A program made the translations under genes and the position numbers. Below the pieces are notes generated by a model. That model worked only from the letters and a program-made list of their open reading frames with translations. It was not told the DNA's origin and ran no database searches. A DNA stretch of 17,648 nt from DSWT01 sp035415725 (GTDB taxonomy: Bacteria; Chloroflexota; Anaerolineae; B4-G1; SLSP01): the NCBI GenBank assembly GCA_035415725.1, contig DAOOGN010000091.1, positions 1-17,648 of the forward strand, written 5' to 3'. Position 1 is the first letter of the stretch. Each line of letters starts with the position of its first letter. Shown here piece after piece: positions 7,601-14,625 of this stretch.

Positions 7601-7756
7601 ATGATGATGAATCCAGATCAACGCGACCCAAAGGCGATACGCACGCTCTCTGCCCCCAGCAGCTCTTTGCTGGGGCTGTTGCTAGTGGTTGTGGTCATTA
7701 TTGTGCTCCTTAGCGGGAGCACACGGGCGGTCGCGTTGGCAAGGATAAGGCCATAG
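7601..7756 (+). CDS. Branched-chain amino acid leader peptide (ilv attenuator)
   Basis: This is a 51-codon ORF with three consecutive ATG codons (7601, 7604, 7607). GGAA at 7594-7597 is best spaced for the third. Its core, residues 23-37 (7667-7711), reads LLGLLLVVVVIIVLL: seven Leu, five Val and two Ile codons in fifteen. The first and last parts are ordinary and polar (DQRDPKAIR; TRAVALARIRP). The peptide itself probably has no function beyond its translation. In enterobacterial ilv and ivb leaders, ribosomes stall at such codons when charged tRNA is short, which changes the fold of the RNA behind a terminator. The same parts are here in order: promoter, leader ORF, alternative pairings, terminator, ilvB. 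The leader lies in the frame of a longer open frame reaching back to 7340, but that start is inside the preceding gene and upstream of the promoter. The identification rests on composition and context, not on homology. Confidence 0.85.
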   Translation: MMMNPDQRDPKAIRTLSAPSSSLLGLLLVVVVIIVLLSGSTRAVALARIRP

Positions 7757-7807
7757 TAGGATAAAGTATATCCAAAAACCAGCAGAAGCCGCCCCACAGG
7801 GCGGCTT
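7619..7807 (+). promoter_or_regulatory. Transcription attenuator with alternative RNA pairings
   Basis: Four segments can be traced by eye. Segment 1, CAACGCGACC (7619-7628), is a perfect 10-bp complement of segment 2, GGTCGCGTTG (7729-7738). GGGCGG (7725-7730), overlapping segment 2, can pair with CCGCCC (7789-7794), the left arm of the terminator, forming an antiterminator. The terminator pairs 7786-7794 with 7799-7807. Two local hairpins lie between: CCCCAGCA/TGCTGGGG (7654-7661 and 7668-7675) and TGTGCTCC/GGAGCACA (7702-7709 and 7716-7723). The second overlaps the last control codons. A ribosome stalled at 7667-7711 would break segment 1-2 pairing and the second hairpin, freeing GGGCGG. 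Energies were not calculated. Confidence 0.7.
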
Positions 7808-7811
7808 TTTT
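7786..7811 (+). terminator. Intrinsic terminator of the ilv attenuator
   Basis: A 9-bp perfect stem (7786-7794 with 7799-7807) encloses the tetraloop CACA and runs into six T residues (7806-7811). It lies 30 bases after the leader stop codon and 42 bases before the ilvB ATG, so it would end the transcript before ilvB unless disrupted. Confidence 0.88.
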
Positions 7812-7852
7812 GTTGGCATAGGGAGTATGGAGCCACAGGAGGAGAGAGGCTG

Positions 7853-9619
7853 ATGAAGAAAACTGGCGCAGAGATTGTGTGGGCGATGCTCGAACACGAG
7901 GGGGTCGAGGTCGTTTTTGGAATTCCCGGCGGCACGATCATGCATACGTATCATCCACGGCGGAACTATGGCGTCTATCACGTCTTGGTCCGTCATGAGC
8001 AGTGCGCGGCGCACGCGGCAGATGGCTACGCCCGGGCTTCCGGCAAAGTCGGCGTGGCGATCGCCACCTCGGGGCCGGGAGCGACAAACCTGGTGACCGG
8101 CATCGCCACGGCGATGATGGATTCATCCCCCATCGTGTGCATCACAGGACAGGTCGCCACGCCGGTCATCGGCACCGATGCTTTCCAGGAAGTGGATATC
8201 ACCGGCATCACGCTGCCGATCACCAAACACAATTATCTGGTGACGGACCTGGAGGAATTGCCCGAAGTGATCCACGAAGCATTTTACATTGCCCGCAGTG
8301 GTCGCCCAGGGCCGGTCCTCATCGACCTGCCCAAGGACGTACAGCAAGCGGCAATGGAGTTCGTCTTCCCCGACGACGAAGTCCATCTGCGGGGGTATCA
8401 TCCCGTGGGCAAGGGTGACCCCGCCGGGGTGAAGCAGGCCGCTGCTCTGATTAACCAGGCCGAGCGTCCGGTGATTTTGGCCGGACAGGGCGTGATCATG
8501 TCGGGGGCGATGGAGGCGCTGCGTGCATTCGCTGAGAAGACAGACACACCGGTGGCCTTCACGTTGTTGGGTAAGGGCGGCTTCCCGGAATCCCATCCCC
8601 TGGCGCTGGCATTGATGGGGATGCACGGTGAGGTCTTCGTCAACCGTGCCATCCAGGAAGCTGACCTGCTCCTGGCTTTGGGCATGCGTTTTGACGACCG
8701 CGTGACCGGACGCTTGGATGCTTATGCGCCGCACGCGCGAAAAATCCACATCGATATGGATGTTGCCGAATTGAACAAGATCGTGCGTGTCGATGTCCCC
8801 ATCCGCGGCGATCTGCGCCAGGTGCTGGAACAATTGCTGCCGCTGGTTTCCCCCGCCGACCATGCGGCGTGGCGGGAACGGATCGATGGCTGGCGGGCGC
8901 AAAGCCACAAGCGCGACATTATCAACCGTCCCGAAAACGGCCACCTGGCGGCGCCGCACTTCATCAACGCCATCTGGGAAGCCACGGGCGGGCAGGCTAT
9001 CGTCGTCACCGACGTGGGCCAGCATCAGATGTGGGTAGCGCAATACTACCCCACCGACTATCCGCGCTCCCTCATTACCTCCGGGGGCCAGGGGACGATG
9101 GGATTTGGACTGCCGGCAGCCATCGGTGCGCAGATTGCCCGTCCCGACAAGGAAGTTTGGGCCATCGTGGGGGATGGCGGATTTCAGATGACGATGCACG
9201 ACCTGGCAACGGTGGTCCAAGAGAAACTCCCTCTCCGCATTGCAATTTCCAACAATCACTATCTGGGCATGGTACGCCAGTGGCAGGAATTTTTCTACGA
9301 CAAGAATTACGAAGCCACGCACTTGTGGAACCCTGATTTCGTGAAGCTGGCCGAAGCCTACGGCATCCGTGCGTGGCGGGCGGCGAACCGTCGACAGGCG
9401 CGGCTGGCCATCGCCGAGGCGCATGCCCACGACGGCCCGGCGCTGATCGAGTTCGAGATCGCCGGCGAAGGCGACGAGGCCAACGTTTATCCGATGGTGC
9501 CGACCGGCGCGGCGTTGCACGAGATGATCGAACGTCCGACTTATGTGGCTACAGACGCAGTAGATCTAATTTCCAGACCGGAACAGGGATCTGGCGATCT
9601 CCTCGGAGCAATTTTGTAG
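7853..9619 (+). CDS. ilvB: Acetolactate synthase large (catalytic) subunit
   Basis: This 588-residue enzyme joins two pyruvates to acetolactate (valine, leucine) or pyruvate and 2-ketobutyrate to acetohydroxybutyrate (isoleucine), using thiamine diphosphate, Mg2+ and FAD. The N-terminal domain shows FGIPGG (22-27) and RHEQ with the catalytic Glu49. The C-terminal domain has the thiamine diphosphate motif GDGGF (440-444) closing with NN (467-468). The usual Gly after HEQ is Cys51. The family normally ends soon after the segment VYPMVPTGAALHEMI; here about 25 further residues follow, and the DNA encoding their end resembles sequence found again after cimA. The ATG at 7853 follows AGGAGG (7837-7842) and a second GAGAGG. 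It is the first structural gene behind the attenuator; ilvN begins 25 bases after its stop. Confidence 0.97.
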   Translation: MKKTGAEIVWAMLEHEGVEVVFGIPGGTIMHTYHPRRNYGVYHVLVRHEQCAAHAADGYARASGKVGVAIATSGPGATNLVTGIATAMMDSSPIVCITGQVATPVIGTDAFQEVDITGITLPITKHNYLVTDLEELPEVIHEAFYIARSGRPGPVLIDLPKDVQQAAMEFVFPDDEVHLRGYHPVGKGDPAGVKQAAALINQAERPVILAGQGVIMSGAMEALRAFAEKTDTPVAFTLLGKGGFPESHPLALALMGMHGEVFVNRAIQEADLLLALGMRFDDRVTGRLDAYAPHARKIHIDMDVAELNKIVRVDVPIRGDLRQVLEQLLPLVSPADHAAWRERIDGWRAQSHKRDIINRPENGHLAAPHFINAIWEATGGQAIVVTDVGQHQMWVAQYYPTDYPRSLITSGGQGTMGFGLPAAIGAQIARPDKEVWAIVGDGGFQMTMHDLATVVQEKLPLRIAISNNHYLGMVRQWQEFFYDKNYEATHLWNPDFVKLAEAYGIRAWRAANRRQARLAIAEAHAHDGPALIEFEIAGEGDEANVYPMVPTGAALHEMIERPTYVATDAVDLISRPEQGSGDLLGAIL

Positions 9620-9644
9620 TCTTTGACGATTAAGGAGATATGAG

Positions 9645-10142
9645 ATGCAAAGTACCTTGATTGCTCTGGTGGAAGACAAGCCCGGCGTGCTGACGCGCGT
9701 CACCAGCCTGTTTCGCCGGCGGAACTACAACATCGAAAGCCTGACGGTGGGGCATACCGAAAACCCCGGCGTCTCGCGGATGACGATTGTGGTGGATAGC
9801 AGCCGCACCAACGTCGAGAAAGTGGCACAGAACCTTTACAAACTGGTCAACGTGCTCCACGTCGAGGATGTGAGCGAACGGCCCAACGTGCTGCGCGACC
9901 TGGCGCTCATCAAGGTGCAGGCCGACGGGGGCAGTGTACGTTCTGAGATCATGCAGCTTGTGGACACCTTCCGTGCGCGCGTCGTCGATGTGGCGTTGGA
10001 TTCGCTCATGGTCGAGGTAACCGGCACGGAAGATAAAATCGATGGTCTGGTCGATGTGTTACGTCCTTACGGCATCATGGAAATGGTGCGCACAGGCCGC
10101 GTCGCTATGGCGCGTGGCAACTCAGGGAATGGGTCTAAGTAA
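9645..10142 (+). CDS. ilvN: Acetolactate synthase small (regulatory) subunit
   Basis: This 165-residue protein is the regulatory partner of IlvB; it raises activity and usually gives feedback inhibition by valine. Residues 1-75 form an ACT domain starting TLIALVEDKPGVLTRV and containing NYNIESLTVG (27-36). The C-terminal domain from about residue 78 corresponds to the second ACT-like domain of E. coli IlvH. In alignment with IlvH by eye, Gly14 and Asn29 of the valine site are kept, while Asn11 is replaced by Asp, a common variant, so feedback sensitivity is likely but not certain. AAGGAGATATGAG precedes the ATG at 9645. A 211-base spacer with repeats separates it from ilvC. Confidence 0.95.
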   Translation: MQSTLIALVEDKPGVLTRVTSLFRRRNYNIESLTVGHTENPGVSRMTIVVDSSRTNVEKVAQNLYKLVNVLHVEDVSERPNVLRDLALIKVQADGGSVRSEIMQLVDTFRARVVDVALDSLMVEVTGTEDKIDGLVDVLRPYGIMEMVRTGRVAMARGNSGNGSK

Positions 10143-10353
10143 GGGAATTCGTCATTAACTGGCGTTTACCAGCGGTGGAATGAAAACTTTTCACCATGCA
10201 GGGCACGCAGGACACAAAGAATTTGCGTTTTTCTCTGTGAACTCTGGGTGCTCTGGGGCTATTTTCAGAGAAGGAGTAAAGAGTAAAGAGTGAGCTGTTA
10301 CTCCTCGTTTCTCTTAACTCCTAACTCATAACTAACACGAGGAGAAAGAAAAC
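10143..10353 (+). repeat. ilvN-ilvC spacer with heptanucleotide repeats
   Basis: The spacer has no gene. At 10273-10293 there are three heptads, GGAGTAA-AGAGTAA-AGAGTGA, and at 10315-10335 three more, TAACTCC-TAACTCA-TAACTAA, roughly complementary to the first set. Between 10195 and 10260 is an imperfect mosaic of GCAGG/CACAAAG/CTCTG words of the type often scattered between bacterial genes. GAGGAG at 10340-10345 is the ilvC ribosome site. Confidence 0.75.
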
Positions 10354-11409
10354 ATGACAAAAATTGACTTTGGTGGTGTGTTTGAAGAAGTCGTAACACG
10401 GGAGGAGTTCTCGCTGGAGAGGGCGCGCGAGGTGCTCAAGGATGAGATCGTTGCCGTGCTCGGCTATGGCGTACAGGGTCCGGCACAGGCTTTGAACATG
10501 CGCGACAACGGTGTGCATGTCATCGTCGGCGGCGACCCGGAACGGCAGCGCTCATGGGACAAAGCGCTCCGCGACGGCTGGGTTCCCGGCGAAACCCTCT
10601 TTTCCTTCGAGGAAGCTACCAGGCGCGGCACGGTCATTCAGTACCTGGTTTCAGATGCGGCGCAGGTGATGTTGTGGCCGAAAATCGAACCGTGCCTGAG
10701 GGCGGGTGACGCCTTATACTTTTCTCACGGGTTCGGCATCGTTTACCGTGATCAGACAGGCATCGTTCCCCCGCACAACGTTGATGTCATTTTGGTCGCC
10801 CCCAAAGGCTCCGGCACGAGCGTGCGGGCGAACTTCCTGGCCGGCAGCGGCATCAACGCCAGTTATGCCGTGGAGCAGGATTTCACCGGGCGGGCAGAAG
10901 AACGCACGCTGGCGCTCGGCATCGCCATCGGCGCAGGGTATCTTTTCCCCACGACCTTCAAAAATGAAGTCTACAGCGATCTCACCGGCGAGCGCGGCGT
11001 GCTGATGGGCGCGTTGGCAGGCATCATGGAAGCGCAGTACAACCTGCTCCGCAAGCACGGCCACACGCCGAGTGAAGCCTTCAATGAAACCGTCGAAGAA
11101 CTCACGCAGAGCCTCATCCGTCTGGTGGACCAGAACGGCATGGATTGGATGTACGCCAACTGCTCTACCACCGCGCAGCGCGGCGCGCTCGATTGGCGAC
11201 ATCAATTCCGTAAAGCGGTCGAGCCGGTCTTCGATAGGCTGTACGAAAGCGTCGTTTCCGGCGAGCAGACGCGCATTGTGCTCGAAGCCAATAGCGCGCC
11301 CGATTACCGCGAGAAACTCGAGGAAGAGCTGCGCGAAATGCGTGAATCGGAGATGTGGGCCGCGGGCGCGGCCGTGCGGTCGTTGAGACCGGAGAACTGG
11401 GGCAAGTAA
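10354..11409 (+). CDS. ilvC: Ketol-acid reductoisomerase, Ilv5/Bacteroidetes-like form
   Basis: IlvC converts acetolactate or acetohydroxybutyrate to the dihydroxy acids by Mg2+-dependent alkyl migration and NAD(P)H reduction. This 351-residue form has the Rossmann motif GYGVQG (37-42), SHGF with His125, PKGSG with Lys151, metal ligands Asp209 and Glu213 in SDLTGERG, and the knotted helical domain with Glu245 and Glu249 and CSTTAQRGALDW (270-281). The text of the helical domain, including NGMDWMY, SAPDYREKLEEEL and the end LRPEN, is recognisably like yeast Ilv5 and Bacteroidetes enzymes rather than the common short bacterial class I. The cofactor loop after strand two, GGDPERQRSW (59-68), contains an acidic residue at 61, so NADH rather than NADPH use is possible. 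The ATG at 10354 follows GAGGAGAAAGAAAAC. Confidence 0.96.
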   Translation: MTKIDFGGVFEEVVTREEFSLERAREVLKDEIVAVLGYGVQGPAQALNMRDNGVHVIVGGDPERQRSWDKALRDGWVPGETLFSFEEATRRGTVIQYLVSDAAQVMLWPKIEPCLRAGDALYFSHGFGIVYRDQTGIVPPHNVDVILVAPKGSGTSVRANFLAGSGINASYAVEQDFTGRAEERTLALGIAIGAGYLFPTTFKNEVYSDLTGERGVLMGALAGIMEAQYNLLRKHGHTPSEAFNETVEELTQSLIRLVDQNGMDWMYANCSTTAQRGALDWRHQFRKAVEPVFDRLYESVVSGEQTRIVLEANSAPDYREKLEEELREMRESEMWAAGAAVRSLRPENWGK

Positions 11410-11469
11410 CGAGTAAAGAGTAACGAGTAAGGGAAGCCACACGACTCGTTTCTCATGACTCGTTACTCT
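11407..11469 (+). repeat. ilvC-leuA spacer with heptads and a 12-bp inverted repeat
   Basis: Three consecutive heptads, GAGTAAA-GAGTAAC-GAGTAAG, occupy 11411-11431. AGAGTAACGAGT (11417-11428) is the perfect reverse complement of ACTCGTTACTCT (11458-11469), so the transcript can form a 12-bp hairpin with a 29-nt loop just before the leuA ribosome site. No T tract follows, so termination is not expected. A role in RNA stability is possible. Confidence 0.8.
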
Positions 11470-11486
11470 GACTGGAGGAGAACTCA

Positions 11487-13061
11487 ATGTCTGATGACGG
11501 GGTTGGCATTAAAGATAAAATTGTCATTTTCGACACGACGTTGCGGGATGGCGAACAATCGCCGGGTGCAGCGCTGAACATCGACGAGAAGATCGAGATT
11601 GCCCGCGCGTTGCAGGAAATGGGCGTGGACGTGATCGAGGCGGGATTCCCCATTTCGTCGCCGGGCGATTTCAAGGCCGTGCAGCGCATCTCACGGGAAA
11701 TTCGTCGTTGCGTGGTGTGCGGGCTGACCCGCGCGCGCCAGGCGGACATCGACGCGGCGGTCGAAGCATTGCAGGACGCGGCGCACCCTCGCATCCACAC
11801 CGGTCTGGGGGCTTCGGATATTCACATCCAGTATAAGTTGCGCATGACCCGCGCCGAGGCGCTGGAGACGGGCGTGGCGGCAGTCAAGTATGCGAAAAAG
11901 TTTGTGGAGGACGTGGAATACTTTGCCGAGGACGCCGGGCGCGCCGACCCGCCATACCTGTACCGCGTGTTGGAGGCCGTCATCGACGCCGGCGCCACCG
12001 TCGTCAACATTCCCGACACCACCGGTTACACGACGCCGGCCGAGTTTGGTGCCCTCATTGCGGGTATCAAGAACAACGTCCCCAACATTGACCGGGCCAT
12101 CATCTCCATCCACTGTCACAACGACCTGGGAATGGCGACGGCCAACGCGCTGGCGGGTATCGCCGGCGGGGCGCGGCAGGTGGAAGTCACCGTCAACGGG
12201 ATCGGCGAACGGGCCGGCAATACCTCGCTGGAGGAGGTGGTGATGGCGCTCAAGACGCGCCGCGACGTTTTCGGGTTGGATACGAACATCCAGACGCAGC
12301 ATTTGTACTCGATCAGCCGCCTGGTAAGCCAATTGACCGGCATCCCCATCCAACCGAACAAGGCGATTGTGGGCGCCAACGCCTTTGCTCACTCGTCCGG
12401 CATCCACCAGGACGGCGTCCTGAAAGAGCGCACAACTTACGAGATCATCGATCCCCGCGACGTGGGTGTGCCGGATTCGGCGATCATCCTTTCCGCTCGC
12501 TCGGGGCGGCACGGCCTGCGTCATCGCTTGGCGGAACTGGGTTACATCCTGGATGAAGAGCAGTTCGAGAAGGTGTACGAGCGCTTCCTGGAAGTTGCGG
12601 ACCGCAAAAAGACAGTGGATACCCGTGACCTGGAAGCCATTGTCGCCGACGAGGCACGCACGTTCTTCGAGGAAACCTATCATCTGGAGCAGGTGCAGGT
12701 GAGCTGCGGCAGTCAGAGCATTCCCACCGCCACCGTGCGCATCAAGGGCCCGGACGGGAAGGTGGTCTGCGATGCCGATCACGGGACCGGGCCGGTGGAT
12801 GCCATCTATCGCGCCATCAACCGCGTCATCGGCGAGCCGAACGAGTTGATCGAGTTCTCCGTACAGGCCGTTACCGAAGGCATCGACGCCGTGGGACGGG
12901 TCACGATCCGTATCCAGGCCGACAAGCCCGTCAACGGCGGTACCCGGCGCATCTTTAGCGGCCATGGCGCCGACACCGACATCGTGACTGCCAGCGCCAA
13001 GGCGTACATGTTCGCACTCAATCGTCTCATCGCCGCGCGGCGTGAAGCGGCAAAAAATTAG
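11487..13061 (+). CDS. leuA: 2-isopropylmalate synthase
   Basis: LeuA condenses 2-ketoisovalerate with acetyl-CoA, the first committed step to leucine. The 524-residue protein has a TIM-barrel catalytic domain with FDTTLRDGEQSPG (15-27), metal-binding HCHND (209-213) and NGIGERAGN (237-245). A linker follows, then a C-terminal regulatory domain from about residue 395 that includes the GTGPVDAIYRAI segment, where LeuA enzymes bind leucine. The full regulatory domain predicts feedback inhibition. Length and motifs fit the common bacterial form and distinguish it from CimA at 15840-17414, which has DGTQ in place of DGEQ. GGAGGAG lies about eight bases before the ATG at 11487. Its position after ilvC couples the leucine branch to the same transcript. 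Confidence 0.96.
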   Translation: MSDDGVGIKDKIVIFDTTLRDGEQSPGAALNIDEKIEIARALQEMGVDVIEAGFPISSPGDFKAVQRISREIRRCVVCGLTRARQADIDAAVEALQDAAHPRIHTGLGASDIHIQYKLRMTRAEALETGVAAVKYAKKFVEDVEYFAEDAGRADPPYLYRVLEAVIDAGATVVNIPDTTGYTTPAEFGALIAGIKNNVPNIDRAIISIHCHNDLGMATANALAGIAGGARQVEVTVNGIGERAGNTSLEEVVMALKTRRDVFGLDTNIQTQHLYSISRLVSQLTGIPIQPNKAIVGANAFAHSSGIHQDGVLKERTTYEIIDPRDVGVPDSAIILSARSGRHGLRHRLAELGYILDEEQFEKVYERFLEVADRKKTVDTRDLEAIVADEARTFFEETYHLEQVQVSCGSQSIPTATVRIKGPDGKVVCDADHGTGPVDAIYRAINRVIGEPNELIEFSVQAVTEGIDAVGRVTIRIQADKPVNGGTRRIFSGHGADTDIVTASAKAYMFALNRLIAARREAAKN

Positions 13062-13085
13062 CAGTTAGAAATTAGCAGTTAGAAA
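13058..13085 (+). repeat. Tandem 14-bp repeat between leuA and orf63
   Basis: TTAGCAGTTAGAAA occurs twice in perfect tandem (13058-13071 and 13072-13085). Each copy divides into two related heptads, TTAGCAG and TTAGAAA, and a decayed further unit follows. The first copy includes the leuA stop codon. Confidence 0.85.
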
Positions 13086-13107
13086 TTAAAAATGAGGGAG
13101 GAATGCA

Positions 13108-13299
13108 ATGGATACGCAAACAGTCAAGCAAGAAGAGCAAGTTGTGGTCATCGCGGAACCGCGTCACGATGGGCGTCTGTGGGAATCATTTCCTGAGCCG
13201 CGTGGATGGGCCATGCGCTGGGATGGTTTTGCCCTGAGTGGCTCGGCGCAGCGGAACGGTCACGACGCGTCGTATCCTATCGTGCCTGAGGGCCGTTAG
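13108..13299 (+). CDS. Small ORF (63 aa) directly upstream of leuC, unknown function
   Basis: I do not recognise this protein. It has an acidic and glutamine-rich start (MDTQTVKQEEQ), a central part with Trp residues in ESFPEPRGWAMRWDGFAL (26-43), and a polar end. It has no signal peptide, membrane segment or cysteine. A strong GGGAGG lies six bases before the ATG, better than that of leuC itself, and the stop is only ten bases before the leuC GTG, so translational coupling is likely. The N-terminal bases are less GC-rich than the operon genes. Possible explanations are a genuine small protein, an upstream ORF controlling leuC translation, or a remnant. Support is from position and ribosome site only. 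Confidence 0.5.
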   Translation: MDTQTVKQEEQVVVIAEPRHDGRLWESFPEPRGWAMRWDGFALSGSAQRNGHDASYPIVPEGR

Positions 13300-13309
13300 G
13301 GGGCGTGGA

Positions 13310-14581
13310 GTGAGGGGGCATACACTCGCCGAAAAACTCATTGCGTCTCATGGAGCCGGCCGTGATGGCGTGTGCCCCGGCGACCTTGTCGAGGTCGGCG
13401 TGGATGTGGTGTTGGCGAACGACATCACCGCGCCGATTGCACTCCGCGAGTTCGCCAGCCTCGGTGTAGAGCACGTCTTCGCTCCTGAGCGAGTCGTGCT
13501 CGTCGCCGATCATTTCGCGCCGAACAAAGACATCAAATCCGCCGGGCAGTGTCAGGTGATGCGCGAGTTCGCGCGCGCCCAGGGACTTGTGCATCACTAC
13601 GACGTAGGACGCATGGGAATCGAACATGTGCTACTGCCGGAGCAGGGCCTCGTGCTGCCGGGTGACATGGTGGTGGGCGCGGATTCGCACACCTGCACTT
13701 ATGGCGCGCTTGGGGCCTTTGCCACCGGCATGGGATCGACGGACATTGCCGTGGCGATGGCGACCGGCAGCATCTGGATGCGCGTGCCGGAGACGATCCG
13801 CTTCGAGTACAGCGGGACGCTGCCCCCCTGGGTGGGCGGCAAGGACTTGATCCTCTACACCATCGGACAGATCGGCGTGAGCGGCGCGCTTTACATGGCG
13901 ATGGAGTTCACCGGCCCGGTTGTGGAGGGGCTATCGATGGCAGATCGCTTCACGATGTCCAACATGGCTATCGAGGCAGGGGGCAAGGCCGGGCTTTTCG
14001 CCGTGGACGACGTCACGCGCGATTACGTCGCCGGGCGCGCCCAACGGGATTACCACGTCTATGCCTCGGATGCGGATGCCGTCTACGCGCGGGTCGTCAC
14101 CATCGATGTGAGTGCCATGGAGCCGCAAGTCGCCTTCCCGCACTTGCCGGAGAATGCACGGGCGGTGAGCGCGGCGCAGGGCGTGAAAATCGACCAGGCC
14201 GTCATCGGCTCCTGCACCAATGGCCGACTGGAAGACTTGCGCGTGGCGGCGCAAGTCCTGGCGGGCCATCACGTTCACCCGGACGTGCGCTGTATCGTCA
14301 TCCCCGGCACACAGCAGGTCTATCTGGACGCTCTGCGGGAGGGGCTGGTGGAGACGTTCATCGCCGCCGGCGCCGTGGTGAGCACGCCGACGTGCGGGCC
14401 GTGCCTGGGAGGGCACATGGGCGTCCTGGCGGCGGGCGAGCGCGCCATCAGCACAACGAATCGCAACTTCCGTGGGCGCATGGGGCACCCCGACAGCGAA
14501 GTCTACCTGAGCAGTCCGGCGGTGGCGGCAGCCTCGGCCATTGCCGGAAGCATCGTACATCCAGACGAGGTGATGAGATGA
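13310..14581 (+). CDS. leuC: 3-isopropylmalate dehydratase large subunit (type 2 LeuC)
   Basis: LeuC with LeuD interconverts 2- and 3-isopropylmalate using a [4Fe-4S] cluster; such enzymes often also act on citraconate/methylmalate made from citramalate. The 423-residue length fits the short type-2 form rather than the 465-residue enterobacterial one. Cluster ligands are Cys302 in GSCTNGR and Cys362 and Cys365 in CGPCLGGH. GADSHTCTYGALGAFATGMGS-type segments near residues 124-144 are also typical. I chose GTG at 13310, which gives MRGHTLAEKLI, the normal family beginning; AGGGGG lies just upstream. An open frame reaches back to an ATG at 13238, but that part overlaps orf63 and does not resemble LeuC. 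Homoaconitase is a close relative, but the neighbours point to leucine and isoleucine synthesis. Confidence 0.95.
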   Translation: MRGHTLAEKLIASHGAGRDGVCPGDLVEVGVDVVLANDITAPIALREFASLGVEHVFAPERVVLVADHFAPNKDIKSAGQCQVMREFARAQGLVHHYDVGRMGIEHVLLPEQGLVLPGDMVVGADSHTCTYGALGAFATGMGSTDIAVAMATGSIWMRVPETIRFEYSGTLPPWVGGKDLILYTIGQIGVSGALYMAMEFTGPVVEGLSMADRFTMSNMAIEAGGKAGLFAVDDVTRDYVAGRAQRDYHVYASDADAVYARVVTIDVSAMEPQVAFPHLPENARAVSAAQGVKIDQAVIGSCTNGRLEDLRVAAQVLAGHHVHPDVRCIVIPGTQQVYLDALREGLVETFIAAGAVVSTPTCGPCLGGHMGVLAAGERAISTTNRNFRGRMGHPDSEVYLSSPAVAAASAIAGSIVHPDEVMR

Positions 14582-14590
14582 GGGATCACG

Positions 14591-14604
14591 ATGAATCATG
14601 AATC
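14591..14604 (+). repeat. Tandem heptanucleotide in the leuC-leuD spacer
   Basis: ATGAATC is repeated twice in tandem, in a 44-base spacer that otherwise holds only the leuD ribosome site GGAGGAG. It is short, but it is the fourth operon spacer with heptads. Confidence 0.6.
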
Positions 14605-14625
14605 ACGTTTCACGGAGGAGCGGCA

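Noticed and set aside
7340..7756. A 138-codon plus-strand open frame ending at the leader-peptide stop
   Set aside because: Its beginning lies inside the oxidoreductase gene in another frame and upstream of the ilv promoter; only the part from 7601 is supported.
8123..9520. A 465-codon open frame antisense to ilvB
   Set aside because: It mirrors the codon structure of a well-conserved GC-rich gene, has no family motifs and no ribosome site; a shadow frame.
10143..10353. Possible second promoter or riboswitch before ilvC
   Set aside because: The spacer is explained by heptads and mosaic repeat words; no convincing -35/-10 pair or known riboswitch motif was seen.
11691..12965. A 424-codon open frame antisense to leuA
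   Set aside because: Same reason; low-complexity Asp/Val/Gly/Arg-rich composition typical of reverse frames.
13238..13309. Upstream ATG start for leuC
   Set aside because: The added 24 residues overlap orf63, are Arg-rich and unlike LeuC; the GTG at 13310 gives the normal N-terminus.
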